DNA from: Helicobacteraceae bacterium
GTDB taxonomy: Bacteria; Campylobacterota; Campylobacteria; Campylobacterales; Sulfurimonadaceae
Reading direction: 5' to 3'
DNA: 64,000 nt
Assembly (NCBI GenBank): GCA_027038835.1
Contig: JALWGC010000014.1
Location: forward strand, 186,001 to 250,000
A program made the position numbers and the translations under genes. Each line of letters starts with the position of its first letter. Position 1 is the first letter of the stretch. Below, piece by piece: positions 26,824 through 36,224 of the stretch. The notes beneath the pieces were generated by a model that saw only the letters and a list, made by a program, of their open reading frames with translations, had not been told where the DNA came from and did not search any database.

Positions 26824-29063
26824 GACTGCACTCTTTCTATTTTGGATTTTTCGAATCTGTATCGATTAGGTTTCATCTCTACATCGAACGTCGGATTGAT
26901 CGCTACGGTACCTTTGAGATCTTCATCGAGTTCGAACACACGCTCTATCTTCATATCTCCAAGATCGAGCACGATTTTCTCTCCGTTTTCGATTTTCGCC
27001 GCGATCGCGAACTGTTTCGAACCTCTAAGGGTATTCTCTTTTGGAAGCTGTGCCGTTTTTGCCGTATAGGCGTTGAACTGCAATACCGGATCGGCGTGGT
27101 AAACCACAACACCGTTGAATTCCGGAAGCTCCTCGACCTCTTCTATGCTGAAGTTTACAGAAACATCGCTATTTTTTAGCTTATATCCGCGAATATCTTC
27201 CCCTAAACGTCCCAAGAAGTTCTCTAAAGTATCAAATTCCACATCGGCAAACGCTTCGTTCGCTCTGCCGAGCTCTTTGGTGTAGTCGATCGTGTATCGT
27301 TTCTCGATACCCAAAAGGTTGGCTATATCGTTGAGGCACACACCATCAAACGCTAATGCTACGTTTGTCGGAAGAACACGTTTATCGATGCTCGTAACGG
27401 TTCCTTCTTGCTGGTTGAGTGCAGGAACGACTAAGTTCGCACTCTCATCGAAACTCGAAATCGTATAATCCCCCTTGGTGTTGTACCCTACGATATATCC
27501 ATCTTCAACCGGTTCGTCGAGCTCGCACAAAAGCGAAACTCCAAGAGTATTGACCTCTTTTGGAACTATCAGAACTTTATAATCGCTATAACGCTGGATA
27601 AAACCTAAAAGTTTGGCTATATTCTTCGCTCTTGGATGCGCGAACAAATCGGCACCGGCAATGAGGGTCTTGTTTTTCGCACGCTTGAAGAAAACGCTCA
27701 TTTGTGCGAACTCCTCTTCGCCGACATTGCTTTCTGCCTCGAGATATCCTTCATCGAGCGATTCGAAATACTCTTGAAGCTCTTTTGGCAGTTTCGAATC
27801 TTTTAACAACTCTTTTGCCATAAGTGCCGCGACACCCTCTTCGGTACCCGCTTCCATTTTGACAAACTGCGTTACGACGTTTTGGAGCAATGCATCTTCG
27901 ATTGGATGGAAATAACTCACCTTCGCCCCGTTTTGTTTGCTTGCAGTCGTTATCGCGTAGCGCACACCCGGGTTGTCGGTAGCTATTTGCGTACCGAACA
28001 CGATAATGGCATCGCTTTTCTTGACCTCTTCCAAATCGGCTTCGTACAATCTTTTCCCCGAAGCCGAAGCGAAACTCTCCATGAAGTTCTTGAACAATCT
28101 CGCATCTTCGTTCACAAGCTTGAGACCCAGCTTTTCTTTGATTTTTTGTAGTATCAGCGCCTCTTCGTTCGTGATGATGGAGCTAAACTCTATGGCATCC
28201 GCTTTTTGAAGCGCATCGACCGCTTTTTGCGCTATCTTTTGATGTGGCAAAGCTTTTGCATCGAAATCAAAACCAAACCGTCCCGCACCACAAAGGTTGG
28301 AAAACTCGAAATTGTTCTTGACACGATATATCTTCTGGTCACCATCGATTCCGCTGTGGCGCACTTCGTACTCGAGCGGACATCCCGCACTACAGTGTGC
28401 GCACGTTGCCGGAATACGCTTGAGCTCCCAAGCGTTCGCGGAGTATTTGAAGTTGCTTGAGACCAGTGCTCCAACCGGGCAAACCGCTATACACTCTCCA
28501 CAGAACGTACAATCGAGCGTATCGGCATCTTTTGGAACGATAGTCGATTTGTATCCACCCACTTTAATCTCTATGGCATCGTCACCTATCACTTCGTTAC
28601 ATACATGAACACATTTTTCACATAAAATACAAAGTGAAGGGTCATAATCTATGAGATTCCAGTGCTTGACCTCTCTAAACTGGTCTTTCGCGCTGAAACT
28701 TTGTCTGGCGATTCCAAACTCAAGCGTTTTGTTTTGCAAATCACATTCGCCCGATTTGTCGCACACACCACATTCAAGAGGGTGGTTGACATCGTAGAGC
28801 TTCATGATGTTGGTTCGCTCTTCCTCCAGTTTTTGGGAATTGGTCGTAACGTTGATCCCCTCGGTTGGAGGCGTGTTACAACTAAGAACGAATCCGTCCA
28901 CTCCTTCGACTTCCACACTACAGATTCGGCAACTCGCACACGGATTCGTCTTCGAGATGTAGCACATAGTCGGGATGTAAATACCGTAGCGTCTAGCTAC
29001 TTCTAAAATCGTTTCCCCTTTTTGCGCTTCGACCGGGATGTTGTCTATTGTAAATTTCACCAT
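26820..29063 (-). CDS. nuoG: Complex I subunit NuoG, first copy
   Basis: The protein is 747 residues. The 2Fe-2S site uses C34, C45, C48 and C62; the His-Cys cluster H94, C98, C101, C107; two ferredoxin motifs C145-C155 and C185-C195; and the N7-type site C221, C224, C228, C258. The rest resembles the degenerate molybdopterin-oxidoreductase fold of NuoG with no catalytic site expected. It is similar over most of its length to the second copy, for example the shared stretches around NEEALILQ and LNQQEGT, so a duplication is likely. It lies 10 bases after the GltD-like gene, the presumed electron donor. Confidence 0.93.
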   Translation of the reverse strand: MVKFTIDNIPVEAQKGETILEVARRYGIYIPTMCYISKTNPCASCRICSVEVEGVDGFVLSCNTPPTEGINVTTNSQKLEEERTNIMKLYDVNHPLECGVCDKSGECDLQNKTLEFGIARQSFSAKDQFREVKHWNLIDYDPSLCILCEKCVHVCNEVIGDDAIEIKVGGYKSTIVPKDADTLDCTFCGECIAVCPVGALVSSNFKYSANAWELKRIPATCAHCSAGCPLEYEVRHSGIDGDQKIYRVKNNFEFSNLCGAGRFGFDFDAKALPHQKIAQKAVDALQKADAIEFSSIITNEEALILQKIKEKLGLKLVNEDARLFKNFMESFASASGKRLYEADLEEVKKSDAIIVFGTQIATDNPGVRYAITTASKQNGAKVSYFHPIEDALLQNVVTQFVKMEAGTEEGVAALMAKELLKDSKLPKELQEYFESLDEGYLEAESNVGEEEFAQMSVFFKRAKNKTLIAGADLFAHPRAKNIAKLLGFIQRYSDYKVLIVPKEVNTLGVSLLCELDEPVEDGYIVGYNTKGDYTISSFDESANLVVPALNQQEGTVTSIDKRVLPTNVALAFDGVCLNDIANLLGIEKRYTIDYTKELGRANEAFADVEFDTLENFLGRLGEDIRGYKLKNSDVSVNFSIEEVEELPEFNGVVVYHADPVLQFNAYTAKTAQLPKENTLRGSKQFAIAAKIENGEKIVLDLGDMKIERVFELDEDLKGTVAINPTFDVEMKPNRYRFEKSKIERVQS

Positions 29064-29073
29064 TGCACCCCTC

Positions 29074-31107
29074 CTATGTCGCTACCATCGCGATGTAGTA
29101 ACAGCGCATACAGCGCTCCGCTTCACTGATAGCCTCTTCTTGCGTGAACCCGAGATTCACTTCGCGGTTGTTGTCTTTTCGCTCATCCACTTCAAGCTTT
29201 TCACTCACTTGGCGCGGCAGACCCGGAAGCCATCCGGTAACTTTTTCGTTCTTGTCGTAAACGCGAAGTTTTCTCAAGTGGTCTTCCATAATCTCTTCGT
29301 CGGTCAAAGTGATTTCACCCGTTTGCACGTAGCGTGATATGACCGAAGCGGCACGTTTTGCCTGACCCACCGCGTTGACGATGGTCATAGGACCGTACTC
29401 GCAGTCCCCCGCAGCGAAGATTCCTTTGCGCGAAGTCATGTAATCACGCCCGTCCGTCTTAAGCGTATTCCAAGAGGTCATCTCCAGTTCCCACTCCTCA
29501 GGCAAAAAGTCGAAATCGGCACTTTGACTCACCGCCGGAATGAGGTAATCACACTCTATCTCGTAGTCCGCACCCTCAATCTTGACAAGCTGCGGTCTGC
29601 CGCCGTCGGGGTCGGGAACGAGTTCGAACTTGTTAATAACGAGTTTTTTCAACACATCGTCTTCATCGACGATTTTACCAACGGCTGAATGGAACAAGAA
29701 CTCCACACCCTCTTCGACCGCTTCGTGGTACTCTTCGTAGGTGGTATTGCGGATGATCGTCTTTTCGTCCCGACGGTAAATCATGTATACTTTTTTCGCA
29801 CCCGCTCTGACCGAACAGCGAACGACGTCCATAGAGGTAAAACCACCACCGACACACACGACCGTTTTCCCGGTCAAATCGACATGGTCCGTTGGAAGCA
29901 TCTGTTTTTCTTGTACCTCTTTTGGGGTTTTGATGCCGTATTTTTCATACAGATTCACCCAGTCGAGAAAATCGATAGCTCCCCAGTACCCTTTGATCTC
30001 TTCACGTTCGTTCTCGCAGCGGACTTTTTTCGAAAGTCTTGTCCCCGAAGCGACAAGTACCGCGTCGTACTCCTGCTCGAATCTTCTCATATCGTCGGCG
30101 GTCACTTTATGGTTGAGAATGAAATTCACCCCCATATCTTTGACGCACTCTATATCTTTGTTGTACTTCTCAATAGGCATACGGTATTCGGGAACTCCAA
30201 CGGCAACCTCCCCTCCAAGAACAGGAAGCGCTTCATAGACATCGACATCGATCCCTTCCGCGGCAAGATAGTACGCACCGGTCAATCCCGCAGGTCCAGC
30301 TCCGATAATAGCTACTCTTTTGCCGATGCTTGGCTTTTTCTCCATCGGGTGCAAGAAGCCGAGATTGTGGTCGGTTTCGTAGTCGGCTCCAAGGCGTTTG
30401 AGTTCCATAATAGAAATCGGCTCATCGAGGTTAGTTCTACGACACGCATCCTCACAAGGGTGTGGACATACCCGCCCACAAGTGTGCGCAAGCGGCATGG
30501 TCTGGCGCGTCGCTTCGAGCGAATCGTCAAAACGAAGGTCTCGAACTCCTTCGATATACCCCGGAATATCGACATGACTTGGACACGCATCCATACATGG
30601 AGCGGTAATTTTGGCTATGTAACTTGTGTCGCCGTTATAATGTTTCGATGGCTTTTTCTCGTTGATACAGGTCAAAAACTCCTCTTCGAAGTGGGTCATA
30701 AGATCCAAAATAGGGTTTGGAACCGTTTTTCCGATCTCACATTTGGAGGTGACTTGCATGCTCGAACCGATCTCTTTGAGGTGTTCGAAGTCGCTCATCT
30801 CCCCTTCACCTCGCGCGATCTTGTCAAGCATGTCAAAGAGGATTCTTCCTCCCCATCTACCCGGTGCACAGCGCCCGCACGCTTCGCTGTACTCTTGGTA
30901 CGTCGCGGCGTATTCGGCAGCTAGTTTGATAACATCGACATCCTCGTCAAAAAGTGCGACGCCGTCCCACCCTATGAACGCCTTGGAGTCTCGATGCTCG
31001 TCGTACTGCGCAGGTAGATTGTAAGCCGACTCTTCCCACTCCTCTTGCGGCTTGCCTATATTGTTGATGCGCTCACCGTTCCAAGTGGAAAAATATACTT
31101 TACTCAC
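29074..31107 (-). CDS. NuoF-tail / GltD-like flavoprotein, electron input of complex I
   Basis: The 677-residue protein occupies the nuoF position but lacks the FMN and NADH-binding fold of NuoF. Residues about 60-150 match only the C-terminal helical bundle of NuoF that holds cluster N3: C77, C80 and C123 are kept, while the third cysteine of CGxCxPC is Gly83. Residues 160-670 form a GltD/dihydropyrimidine-dehydrogenase-like module: cysteines 171, 175, 210, 214, 218 and 222 for two iron-sulfur clusters, an FAD site GAGPAGLTGAYYLAAEG (269 onward) and a second nucleotide site GGGFTSMD (420 onward) with YRR (about 444-446), which suggests NADPH. Electrons probably pass from NADPH or ferredoxin, or in reverse. 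The domain reading is from sequence; the donor is inference. Confidence 0.8.
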   Translation of the reverse strand: MSKVYFSTWNGERINNIGKPQEEWEESAYNLPAQYDEHRDSKAFIGWDGVALFDEDVDVIKLAAEYAATYQEYSEACGRCAPGRWGGRILFDMLDKIARGEGEMSDFEHLKEIGSSMQVTSKCEIGKTVPNPILDLMTHFEEEFLTCINEKKPSKHYNGDTSYIAKITAPCMDACPSHVDIPGYIEGVRDLRFDDSLEATRQTMPLAHTCGRVCPHPCEDACRRTNLDEPISIMELKRLGADYETDHNLGFLHPMEKKPSIGKRVAIIGAGPAGLTGAYYLAAEGIDVDVYEALPVLGGEVAVGVPEYRMPIEKYNKDIECVKDMGVNFILNHKVTADDMRRFEQEYDAVLVASGTRLSKKVRCENEREEIKGYWGAIDFLDWVNLYEKYGIKTPKEVQEKQMLPTDHVDLTGKTVVCVGGGFTSMDVVRCSVRAGAKKVYMIYRRDEKTIIRNTTYEEYHEAVEEGVEFLFHSAVGKIVDEDDVLKKLVINKFELVPDPDGGRPQLVKIEGADYEIECDYLIPAVSQSADFDFLPEEWELEMTSWNTLKTDGRDYMTSRKGIFAAGDCEYGPMTIVNAVGQAKRAASVISRYVQTGEITLTDEEIMEDHLRKLRVYDKNEKVTGWLPGLPRQVSEKLEVDERKDNNREVNLGFTQEEAISEAERCMRCYYIAMVAT

Positions 31108-31116
31108 GACTGCTTC

Positions 31117-31347
31117 CTAATTATCTTTTTTGCAAACGATAGTCCAATCAACTTCGTTGAATTTTAGGGAGTTGTATAGCTCGTAGCCGCACTCCTTGAC
31201 TAAATCCGCGCTTCTTTGAATCGGAGAGAAATCACCGATTTCGAACAAAAAGATCGCAGTCTCACCTTTTGGATGCTCGCTCGTGAGGATCTCTTTCATT
31301 CTTGGTTCGAATCCATCTTTAAGATGACGTAGGTCGTAGCGTTTCAT
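31117..31347 (-). CDS. Short NuoE-position protein
   Basis: The protein is 76 residues. In C. jejuni an equally short protein stands at the nuoE position between nuoD and the nuoF-like gene. No 2Fe-2S cysteines of true NuoE are present; the only two cysteines are in VKECGYELY and TIVCKKDN. It may be a small adaptor that holds the GltD-like protein to the complex. The start shares one base with the end of nuoD. Confidence 0.7.
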   Translation of the reverse strand: MKRYDLRHLKDGFEPRMKEILTSEHPKGETAIFLFEIGDFSPIQRSADLVKECGYELYNSLKFNEVDWTIVCKKDN

Positions 31348-32588
31348 TATCTATCTACCTCCCCGAAAACGATATTGGTCGTACCGATAATCGAAACGAC
31401 GTCTGGAATGTAGTGCCCCGGCAACAAGTCGGTCAAGATTCCCGTATGCCAAAACGACGGTGCACGAAGCTTGAGTCTGTACGGATACGGTCCACCTTGA
31501 GAGTTGATGTAGTATCCAAGCTCCCCTTTAGGCGATTCGGTAGGTACGTAAACTTCCCCAACAGGCGGTCTCATCCCTTGCGTTACAAGCACGAAGTGCT
31601 GCATAAGCGAGTAGTTTTGCGTCATGATGTCAAGTTTTGGAGCGGAGATATACTTCGGTGCGTGCGCCATAAGCTCCGTCTCTCCATCACGCACACATTT
31701 TTCGTACATATCGATACACTGATACAGAATCTTCGCACTCTCTCTCATCTCTTCCATATAGATGCGATATCTTGCGAAGTTGTCCCCTTTGTCGCTCCAA
31801 GGAACTCTAAATTCCACTTCGTCGTAAAGCTCGTAGGGTTCTTCTTTTCGGATATCCCACGCAACACCGCTGGCACGAAGCATCGGACCGGTACACCCCC
31901 ATGAAAGCGCCATCTCTTTGGAGATATAACCGACCCCTTCCATTCTCATACGCCAGATTCTGTTTTCATCCAGAAGGTCTTCGTAGTCTTTGATATTTTG
32001 CGGAAGTTTGCCGAGGAAAGTTCGAAGTTGCTCCAAAAAGTCCGGCTGGATATCGAGCGGTACACCGCCTATACGGATAGCGGCATGTGTCAGTCTCGCA
32101 CCGCAGTACCCTTCCATGATATCCATCAAATACTCACGCTCTCTAAACGCATAGAGGAAAATCGTCATCGCTCCGATATCAAGCGCGGTTGTAGCCAACC
32201 AGAAAAGGTGGCTCATAAGGCGGTTGATCTCAAGGATCATCATTCTTATCACTTTTGCACGTCTTGGAACTTCAAGACCGATGAGCTTTTCGACCGCAAG
32301 CGCGAAACCGTAGTTGTTCGAACTCGAAGCGATATAGTCCATCCGATCGGTTGTCGGCATGAACTCGTTGTAGATCATATTCTCCGCCATCTTTTCCATA
32401 CCACGGTGCAAGTATCCGATATCCGGATGCGCTTTTACGATCTGCTCTTGTTGCAAGTGCAACATCAAACGGAGCTGACCGTGAGCTGATGGGTGTTGTG
32501 GACCGAAGTTGACGACAAGTTCGTTGTCTTCTCTCTCGTACGAAATGTTTTCGAAAAACGGTCTGAGTCTATTTGGTTGTTGTGCCAT
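31347..32588 (-). CDS. nuoD: Complex I subunit NuoD
   Basis: 49-kDa quinone-site subunit, 413 residues. The ATG at 32586-32588 is chosen because AGGTGG lies at proper distance; a GTG nine bases upstream would overlap that site. Conserved segments are [19 protein letters not shown] (quinone-site His), [11 protein letters not shown] and [16 protein letters not shown], with the C-terminal [14 protein letters not shown]. It is a separate gene from nuoC, unlike the fused form in E. coli. Confidence 0.97.
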   Translation of the reverse strand: MAQQPNRLRPFFENISYEREDNELVVNFGPQHPSAHGQLRLMLHLQQEQIVKAHPDIGYLHRGMEKMAENMIYNEFMPTTDRMDYIASSSNNYGFALAVEKLIGLEVPRRAKVIRMMILEINRLMSHLFWLATTALDIGAMTIFLYAFREREYLMDIMEGYCGARLTHAAIRIGGVPLDIQPDFLEQLRTFLGKLPQNIKDYEDLLDENRIWRMRMEGVGYISKEMALSWGCTGPMLRASGVAWDIRKEEPYELYDEVEFRVPWSDKGDNFARYRIYMEEMRESAKILYQCIDMYEKCVRDGETELMAHAPKYISAPKLDIMTQNYSLMQHFVLVTQGMRPPVGEVYVPTESPKGELGYYINSQGGPYPYRLKLRAPSFWHTGILTDLLPGHYIPDVVSIIGTTNIVFGEVDR

Positions 32589-32597
32589 ATTTACCAC

Positions 32598-33404
32598 CTA
32601 CCTTTGCGGATCATCAATCACGACTGATGATTCTTTTTTAAGTTTTTTGATGAGGAATACACCACCCTCTTCTTGGTACTCTTGCGGGTTGATCGGATCG
32701 TCGTCTTTGACTTCCGCGCCGCGAGGTACTTCATGTCCAAGTCGTGCGAAACGCTCGCTATCGTAACGATCGATTCGTGCGGTATCTCTGAGTTCCGGTC
32801 CGATGATATCGCGCGCTTCTTTTCCGTAGATTTTATCCACTTCGTACCACTGAGCGAACTCGTCCCCTTGAAGCGGATAGCTCTTTCGAAGCGGGAACCC
32901 TTGCCAATCGTACGGCATCAAGATACGTTTCATAAACGGATGGTTGTTCACTTTAACACCGAACATATCGTACATTTCACGCTCGCTCCAGTCGGCACTT
33001 CTAAAAAGCTTCTCCACCGACTCGATCGCTTGATCCTCTTTGATGTACATTTTCACGCGCACACGCTTACGTTTGTTCATCGAAAGAAGCTGATAGAATA
33101 TCTCGAACTCACCCCGCTTTGCGAGCCAGTCGATAGCGCTCAATTCGCTAAGTTGGTCGTATGAAAGTTCCTCTTTGAAAAACTTGATCACTTCGAAATT
33201 GTCTTCAGGGTTGATATATACGACCATCTGCTCCACTTGGATGTAAGCTTCAAGTATTTCGAACTTCTCTTTGAGTGCAGCCAAATCTTTGGCGAACACT
33301 TCGTCGGTTTCGACATCGTACTTCGGAACTTGCGGTGCAACCCAAAATCTGTCTGTATAATAAGGCTTTTTCTGAACGTCGTCTTTTGGTTTGTATGCTC
33401 TCAT
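32598..33404 (-). CDS. nuoC: Complex I subunit NuoC
   Basis: 30-kDa subunit of the hydrophilic arm, 268 residues from the ATG at 33402-33404, which overlaps the nuoB stop by one base (TAATG). The signature is SADWSEREMYDMFGVKVNNH, followed by RILMPYDWQGFPLRKSYPL. An extra acidic C-terminal part (about 205-268) follows the family domain, as is common in this phylum. Confidence 0.96.
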   Translation of the reverse strand: MRAYKPKDDVQKKPYYTDRFWVAPQVPKYDVETDEVFAKDLAALKEKFEILEAYIQVEQMVVYINPEDNFEVIKFFKEELSYDQLSELSAIDWLAKRGEFEIFYQLLSMNKRKRVRVKMYIKEDQAIESVEKLFRSADWSEREMYDMFGVKVNNHPFMKRILMPYDWQGFPLRKSYPLQGDEFAQWYEVDKIYGKEARDIIGPELRDTARIDRYDSERFARLGHEVPRGAEVKDDDPINPQEYQEEGGVFLIKKLKKESSVVIDDPQR

Positions 33405-33913
33405 TAGATCAACCTTTTTGGTTTTTGTGCTCTTCCGGCTTTCTGGGCACGGATCTTTTGTTGCAACAGCATAACGCCGTACTGGAGAGTTTCCGGGCGA
33501 GGGGCACATCCGGGAAGATACAAATCTACCGGAATGACTCTATCGACCCCTTGAACCGTCGCGTAGGTATTGAACATTCCGCCCGTGTTCGCACAACTTC
33601 CCATAGAGATAACCCATCTCGGCTCGGTCATCTGATCGTAAAGTCTTTTTATGAACTCGGCGTGTTTCTTCGTAAGCGTTCCTGCGACTATCATCACGTC
33701 CGATTGTCTCGGACTCGCTCTAAAGATAGTTCCAAAACGGTCGAAGTCGTAACGCGACGCACCGCTTGCCATCATCTCGATACCGCAACACGCCAAACCG
33801 TACGTCAGCGCCCACAAAGAGTTCGATCTACCCCAATTGACCACTTTGTCTATGGTCGTAAGCGCAACCGGCAAGCCGCCGTCTTGTGCATAGTTTACTT
33901 TATGTTGTGCCAT
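33404..33913 (-). CDS. nuoB: Complex I subunit NuoB
   Basis: Binds cluster N2 next to quinone, 169 residues. The start at 33911-33913 follows AAAAAAGGAG; an upstream in-frame extension lies inside nuoA. The tandem cysteines are in [15 protein letters not shown], the third in MGSCANTGG and the fourth in [10 protein letters not shown]. It overlaps nuoA by 19 bases. Confidence 0.97.
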   Translation of the reverse strand: MAQHKVNYAQDGGLPVALTTIDKVVNWGRSNSLWALTYGLACCGIEMMASGASRYDFDRFGTIFRASPRQSDVMIVAGTLTKKHAEFIKRLYDQMTEPRWVISMGSCANTGGMFNTYATVQGVDRVIPVDLYLPGCAPRPETLQYGVMLLQQKIRAQKAGRAQKPKRLI

Positions 33914-34284
33914 TCTAACGCTCCTTTTTTCCATGCATATACGAAACCGATCGCAAGCAAAATAATAAATAGAATCATCTCGGTAAATCCGAACCAACCA
34001 AGCACTTTGAAGTCAACCGCCCATGGGAACATGAAAACGATCTCGACGTCAAAGAGCAAAAACAAAAGCGCAAACAGATAAAACTGCGGCGAGAGTCTGT
34101 TTGGTTGCTTCGTTACCTCGGGACCACACTCGTAAACGGAGAGTTTGATCTTTTCGGTATCTTTCGCCGCCAAAGCGCGACTCGCCAACCTTGCGATAAT
34201 AGTCGTCGCGGTAAACGCGCCGAACGTCAAAACAAACAGTACAAACACACCGAAGTATGGATTTGCCGTAATTATGTGTTCCAT
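33895..34284 (-). CDS. nuoA: Complex I subunit NuoA
   Basis: First gene of the operon, 129 residues with three membrane helices and the loop [20 protein letters not shown] that changes shape during turnover. The ATG at 34282-34284 has TAAGGCGG upstream; the longer reading would add a charged tail before the first helix and is not likely. Confidence 0.96.
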   Translation of the reverse strand: MEHIITANPYFGVFVLFVLTFGAFTATTIIARLASRALAAKDTEKIKLSVYECGPEVTKQPNRLSPQFYLFALLFLLFDVEIVFMFPWAVDFKVLGWFGFTEMILFIILLAIGFVYAWKKGALEWHNIK

Positions 34285-34353
34285 GTAAATCCGCCTTAGA
34301 TTTTTACTCGCCCCGCCAATAGCGAAACGGTAATGTTTTACAACACTTTCAGA

Positions 34354-34386
34354 CGGAAAAAACCCGTTATTTTTTCGTTTTTTCCG
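34354..34386. repeat. Perfect inverted repeat in the nuo leader
   Basis: Ten-base arms CGGAAAAAAC and GTTTTTTCCG separated by 13 bases, about 70 bases upstream of nuoA. In RNA it would form a stable hairpin in the nuo leader; as DNA it could be a regulator site. It lacks a trailing T run on the minus strand, so it is not a typical terminator. Confidence 0.6.
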
Positions 34387-34418
34387 GTCCGAGAATGTCA
34401 CAAAAAACAGTTACTTGC

Positions 34419-34424
34419 ACTATA
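34419..34424 (-). promoter_or_regulatory. Candidate nuo operon promoter, extended -10
   Basis: TGA-TATAGT on the minus strand gives an extended -10 about 135 bases before nuoA. No convincing -35. The rest of the 260-base gap (34285-34544) contains the inverted repeat above and a direct repeat CCTGTATAAA at 34516-34534. Confidence 0.4.
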
Positions 34425-34544
34425 TCAAAAACAATCTGAAAGAAAACATAGATTTGAAATAATTATCCCTCTTTTGTTTCCAATCGATACATTTTTTCCG
34501 CAAGCCCCGAAACACCCTGTATAAACCTGTATAAAATAGTAACA

Positions 34545-34931
34545 CTATACCAAAAAGAGTTCGTTGCCATTGAGCAAAACCACAACGCTGTCTCCCGTTT
34601 GCAACTCCATCCGCTCACACGCTTTGCTCGAGACTATCGCTTCTATGATGACACCTCCTATGACACACTTCACGCTGCTTAAAATCTCCCCCTCTTCGAT
34701 AGCCGCGACGGAAGCTTTGAGCTGGTTGTCGAAACTGCTTCGAATCTGAAAATCGCTCGCAAGCGCTACGTTTGTCGGCTTGACGCCGATCGTTACCTTC
34801 TGGTGTATCTGCAAATCTTTTGGAAGCTCCAATGTGTACACCGAAAGCTTCTCTCCGTCAAATAGCAATTCCAATCGGTGTAAAGAGCCGATTTTGGATA
34901 TGTTTTTTACAATCGTATCTATCTTGTTCAT
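34545..34931 (-). CDS. TOBE/Mop-domain molybdate-binding protein
   Basis: The protein is 128 residues and soluble. It seems to contain two small beta modules of the TOBE type: residues about 15-60 (IHQKVTIGVKPTNVAL) and 65-128 (NQLKASVAAIEEGEILSSVK, with ERMELQTGDSVVVLLNGNEL). TOBE/Mop domains bind molybdate or tungstate oxyanions, as molbindins or as the C-terminal part of ModE or ModC. No DNA-binding domain or ATPase is attached, and no mod genes are adjacent. It could be a molybdate store or a sensor. It lies between nuoA and divergent lysA with no clear partner. Confidence 0.65.
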   Translation of the reverse strand: MNKIDTIVKNISKIGSLHRLELLFDGEKLSVYTLELPKDLQIHQKVTIGVKPTNVALASDFQIRSSFDNQLKASVAAIEEGEILSSVKCVIGGVIIEAIVSSKACERMELQTGDSVVVLLNGNELFLV

Positions 34932-34975
34932 ACGTTAATCATAACGATTTATTAGAAATATAAGAACTTTTTGGG

Positions 34976-34981
34976 TAGAAT
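34976..34981 (+). promoter_or_regulatory. Candidate lysA operon promoter
   Basis: TAGAAT in TTGGGTAGAATTCTCC, 30 bases before the lysA ATG and inside the 80-base divergent gap to the TOBE gene. It could drive the plus-strand series from lysA on. Confidence 0.4.
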
Positions 34982-35011
34982 TCTCCAAAAAATTTTACAG
35001 GGCTTACCATA

Positions 35012-36223
35012 ATGATAGATTTTCGATATTTGGCACAGAGATATTCCACCCCGTTGTATGTTTACGACCTCGACCACATGACAAAGCAGTACGAAGCGCT
35101 CAAGGAGGCGTTCAAAGCGCGCAAGAGTCTTTTGGCTTACGCCATCAAAGCCAACTCCAACCTCAGCGTCGTACGCCACTTCGCGCGTCTTGGAAGCGGA
35201 GCCGATTGTGTAAGTATCGGCGAAGTCAAGCGTGCACTTCTTGCCGGGATACCGAAATACAAAATCCTCTTTAGCGGAGTCGGAAAAAAAGATGAGGAGA
35301 TTCGCGAAGCGATAGAGCTCGATATCCTCTACATCAACGTCGAAAGTGAAGCGGAGCTTGGACGGGTAGAAGCCATTGCCAAAGAGCTTGGCAAAGAAGC
35401 GCGTATCAGTATTCGCGTCAACCCAAACGTCGATCCCAAAACCCATCCTTACATCTCGACGGGTCTGCATGAAAACAAGTTCGGCGTCGATATGGAAAGC
35501 GCGAAACGGATGTACATCACGGCCAAAAACTCCGACAATCTCGACCCCGTCGGTATCCATTTCCACATAGGTAGTCAGTTGACCGAGTTAGAACCTATCC
35601 GCGAAGCGGCCGAAATCGTCGCCGATATGGTACGAAGTCTCAATGCCATCGACATAGAACTGAAGTTTTTCGACGTCGGCGGCGGGCTTGGCATACGCTA
35701 CGACGACGAAGAGACGATAGCGCCTTACGATTACGCCCAAGCGATTTTGGGAGTGCTCAAAGGGCTCGATATGACCATCGTTTGCGAACCGGGACGTTTC
35801 TTGAGCGCAAACGGCGGGTATTTCGTAACGAAAGTGCTTTATGAAAAAATAAACGGCGAAAAACGGTTCGTCGTAGTTGACGGTGCGATGAACGACCTCA
35901 TCCGTCCAAGTTTGTACAACGCCTACCACAAAGTGGAGGTCGTGGGAGAAAAAGAGGGAGAAAAAACCCCTGCCGACATCGTAGGTCCTGTTTGCGAAAG
36001 CGGCGATTTTCTGGCGAAGAACTACCCGCTTCCGCCGCTTGAGCATGGGGACTTGCTTGTCTTGCACAGCGCCGGTGCGTACGGTTTTGGAATGGGAAGC
36101 AACTACAACACCCGCGGCAGAAGCGCGGAAGTGGTCATAGAAAACGGCAAAGACCGACTCGTCAGAAAAAGAGAAACTTTCGAAGACCTCATAGCGCTTG
36201 AAAAAGAGTTTTTAGAGGATTAG
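35012..36223 (+). CDS. lysA: Diaminopimelate decarboxylase
   Basis: Catalyses the last step of lysine synthesis: meso-diaminopimelate to lysine and CO2, using PLP. Its 403 residues show the PLP-lysine region LLAYAIKANSNLSVVRHFA, the glycine loop FDVGGGLGI, CEPGRFLSANGGYF, and the active-site GPVCESGDFLAK near the end. The ribosome site is weak (CAGGG). It begins a block whose order lysA-HAD-pheA-hisC-fliF-fliG-fliH-dxs matches C. jejuni. Confidence 0.97.
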   Translation: MIDFRYLAQRYSTPLYVYDLDHMTKQYEALKEAFKARKSLLAYAIKANSNLSVVRHFARLGSGADCVSIGEVKRALLAGIPKYKILFSGVGKKDEEIREAIELDILYINVESEAELGRVEAIAKELGKEARISIRVNPNVDPKTHPYISTGLHENKFGVDMESAKRMYITAKNSDNLDPVGIHFHIGSQLTELEPIREAAEIVADMVRSLNAIDIELKFFDVGGGLGIRYDDEETIAPYDYAQAILGVLKGLDMTIVCEPGRFLSANGGYFVTKVLYEKINGEKRFVVVDGAMNDLIRPSLYNAYHKVEVVGEKEGEKTPADIVGPVCESGDFLAKNYPLPPLEHGDLLVLHSAGAYGFGMGSNYNTRGRSAEVVIENGKDRLVRKRETFEDLIALEKEFLED

Positions 36224-36224
36224 C

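Noticed and set aside
25531-27069. Plus-strand open frame of 512 codons opposite the nuoG genes
   Set aside because: Spans opposite two certain genes; Phe/Val/Arg-rich product with no motif.
29689-30924. Plus-strand open frame of 411 codons opposite the GltD-like gene
   Set aside because: Antisense shadow with no ribosome site or recognisable domain.
29074-31347. Ordinary nuoE and nuoF genes
   Set aside because: The short protein lacks the 2Fe-2S cysteines and the larger one lacks the FMN/NADH domain.
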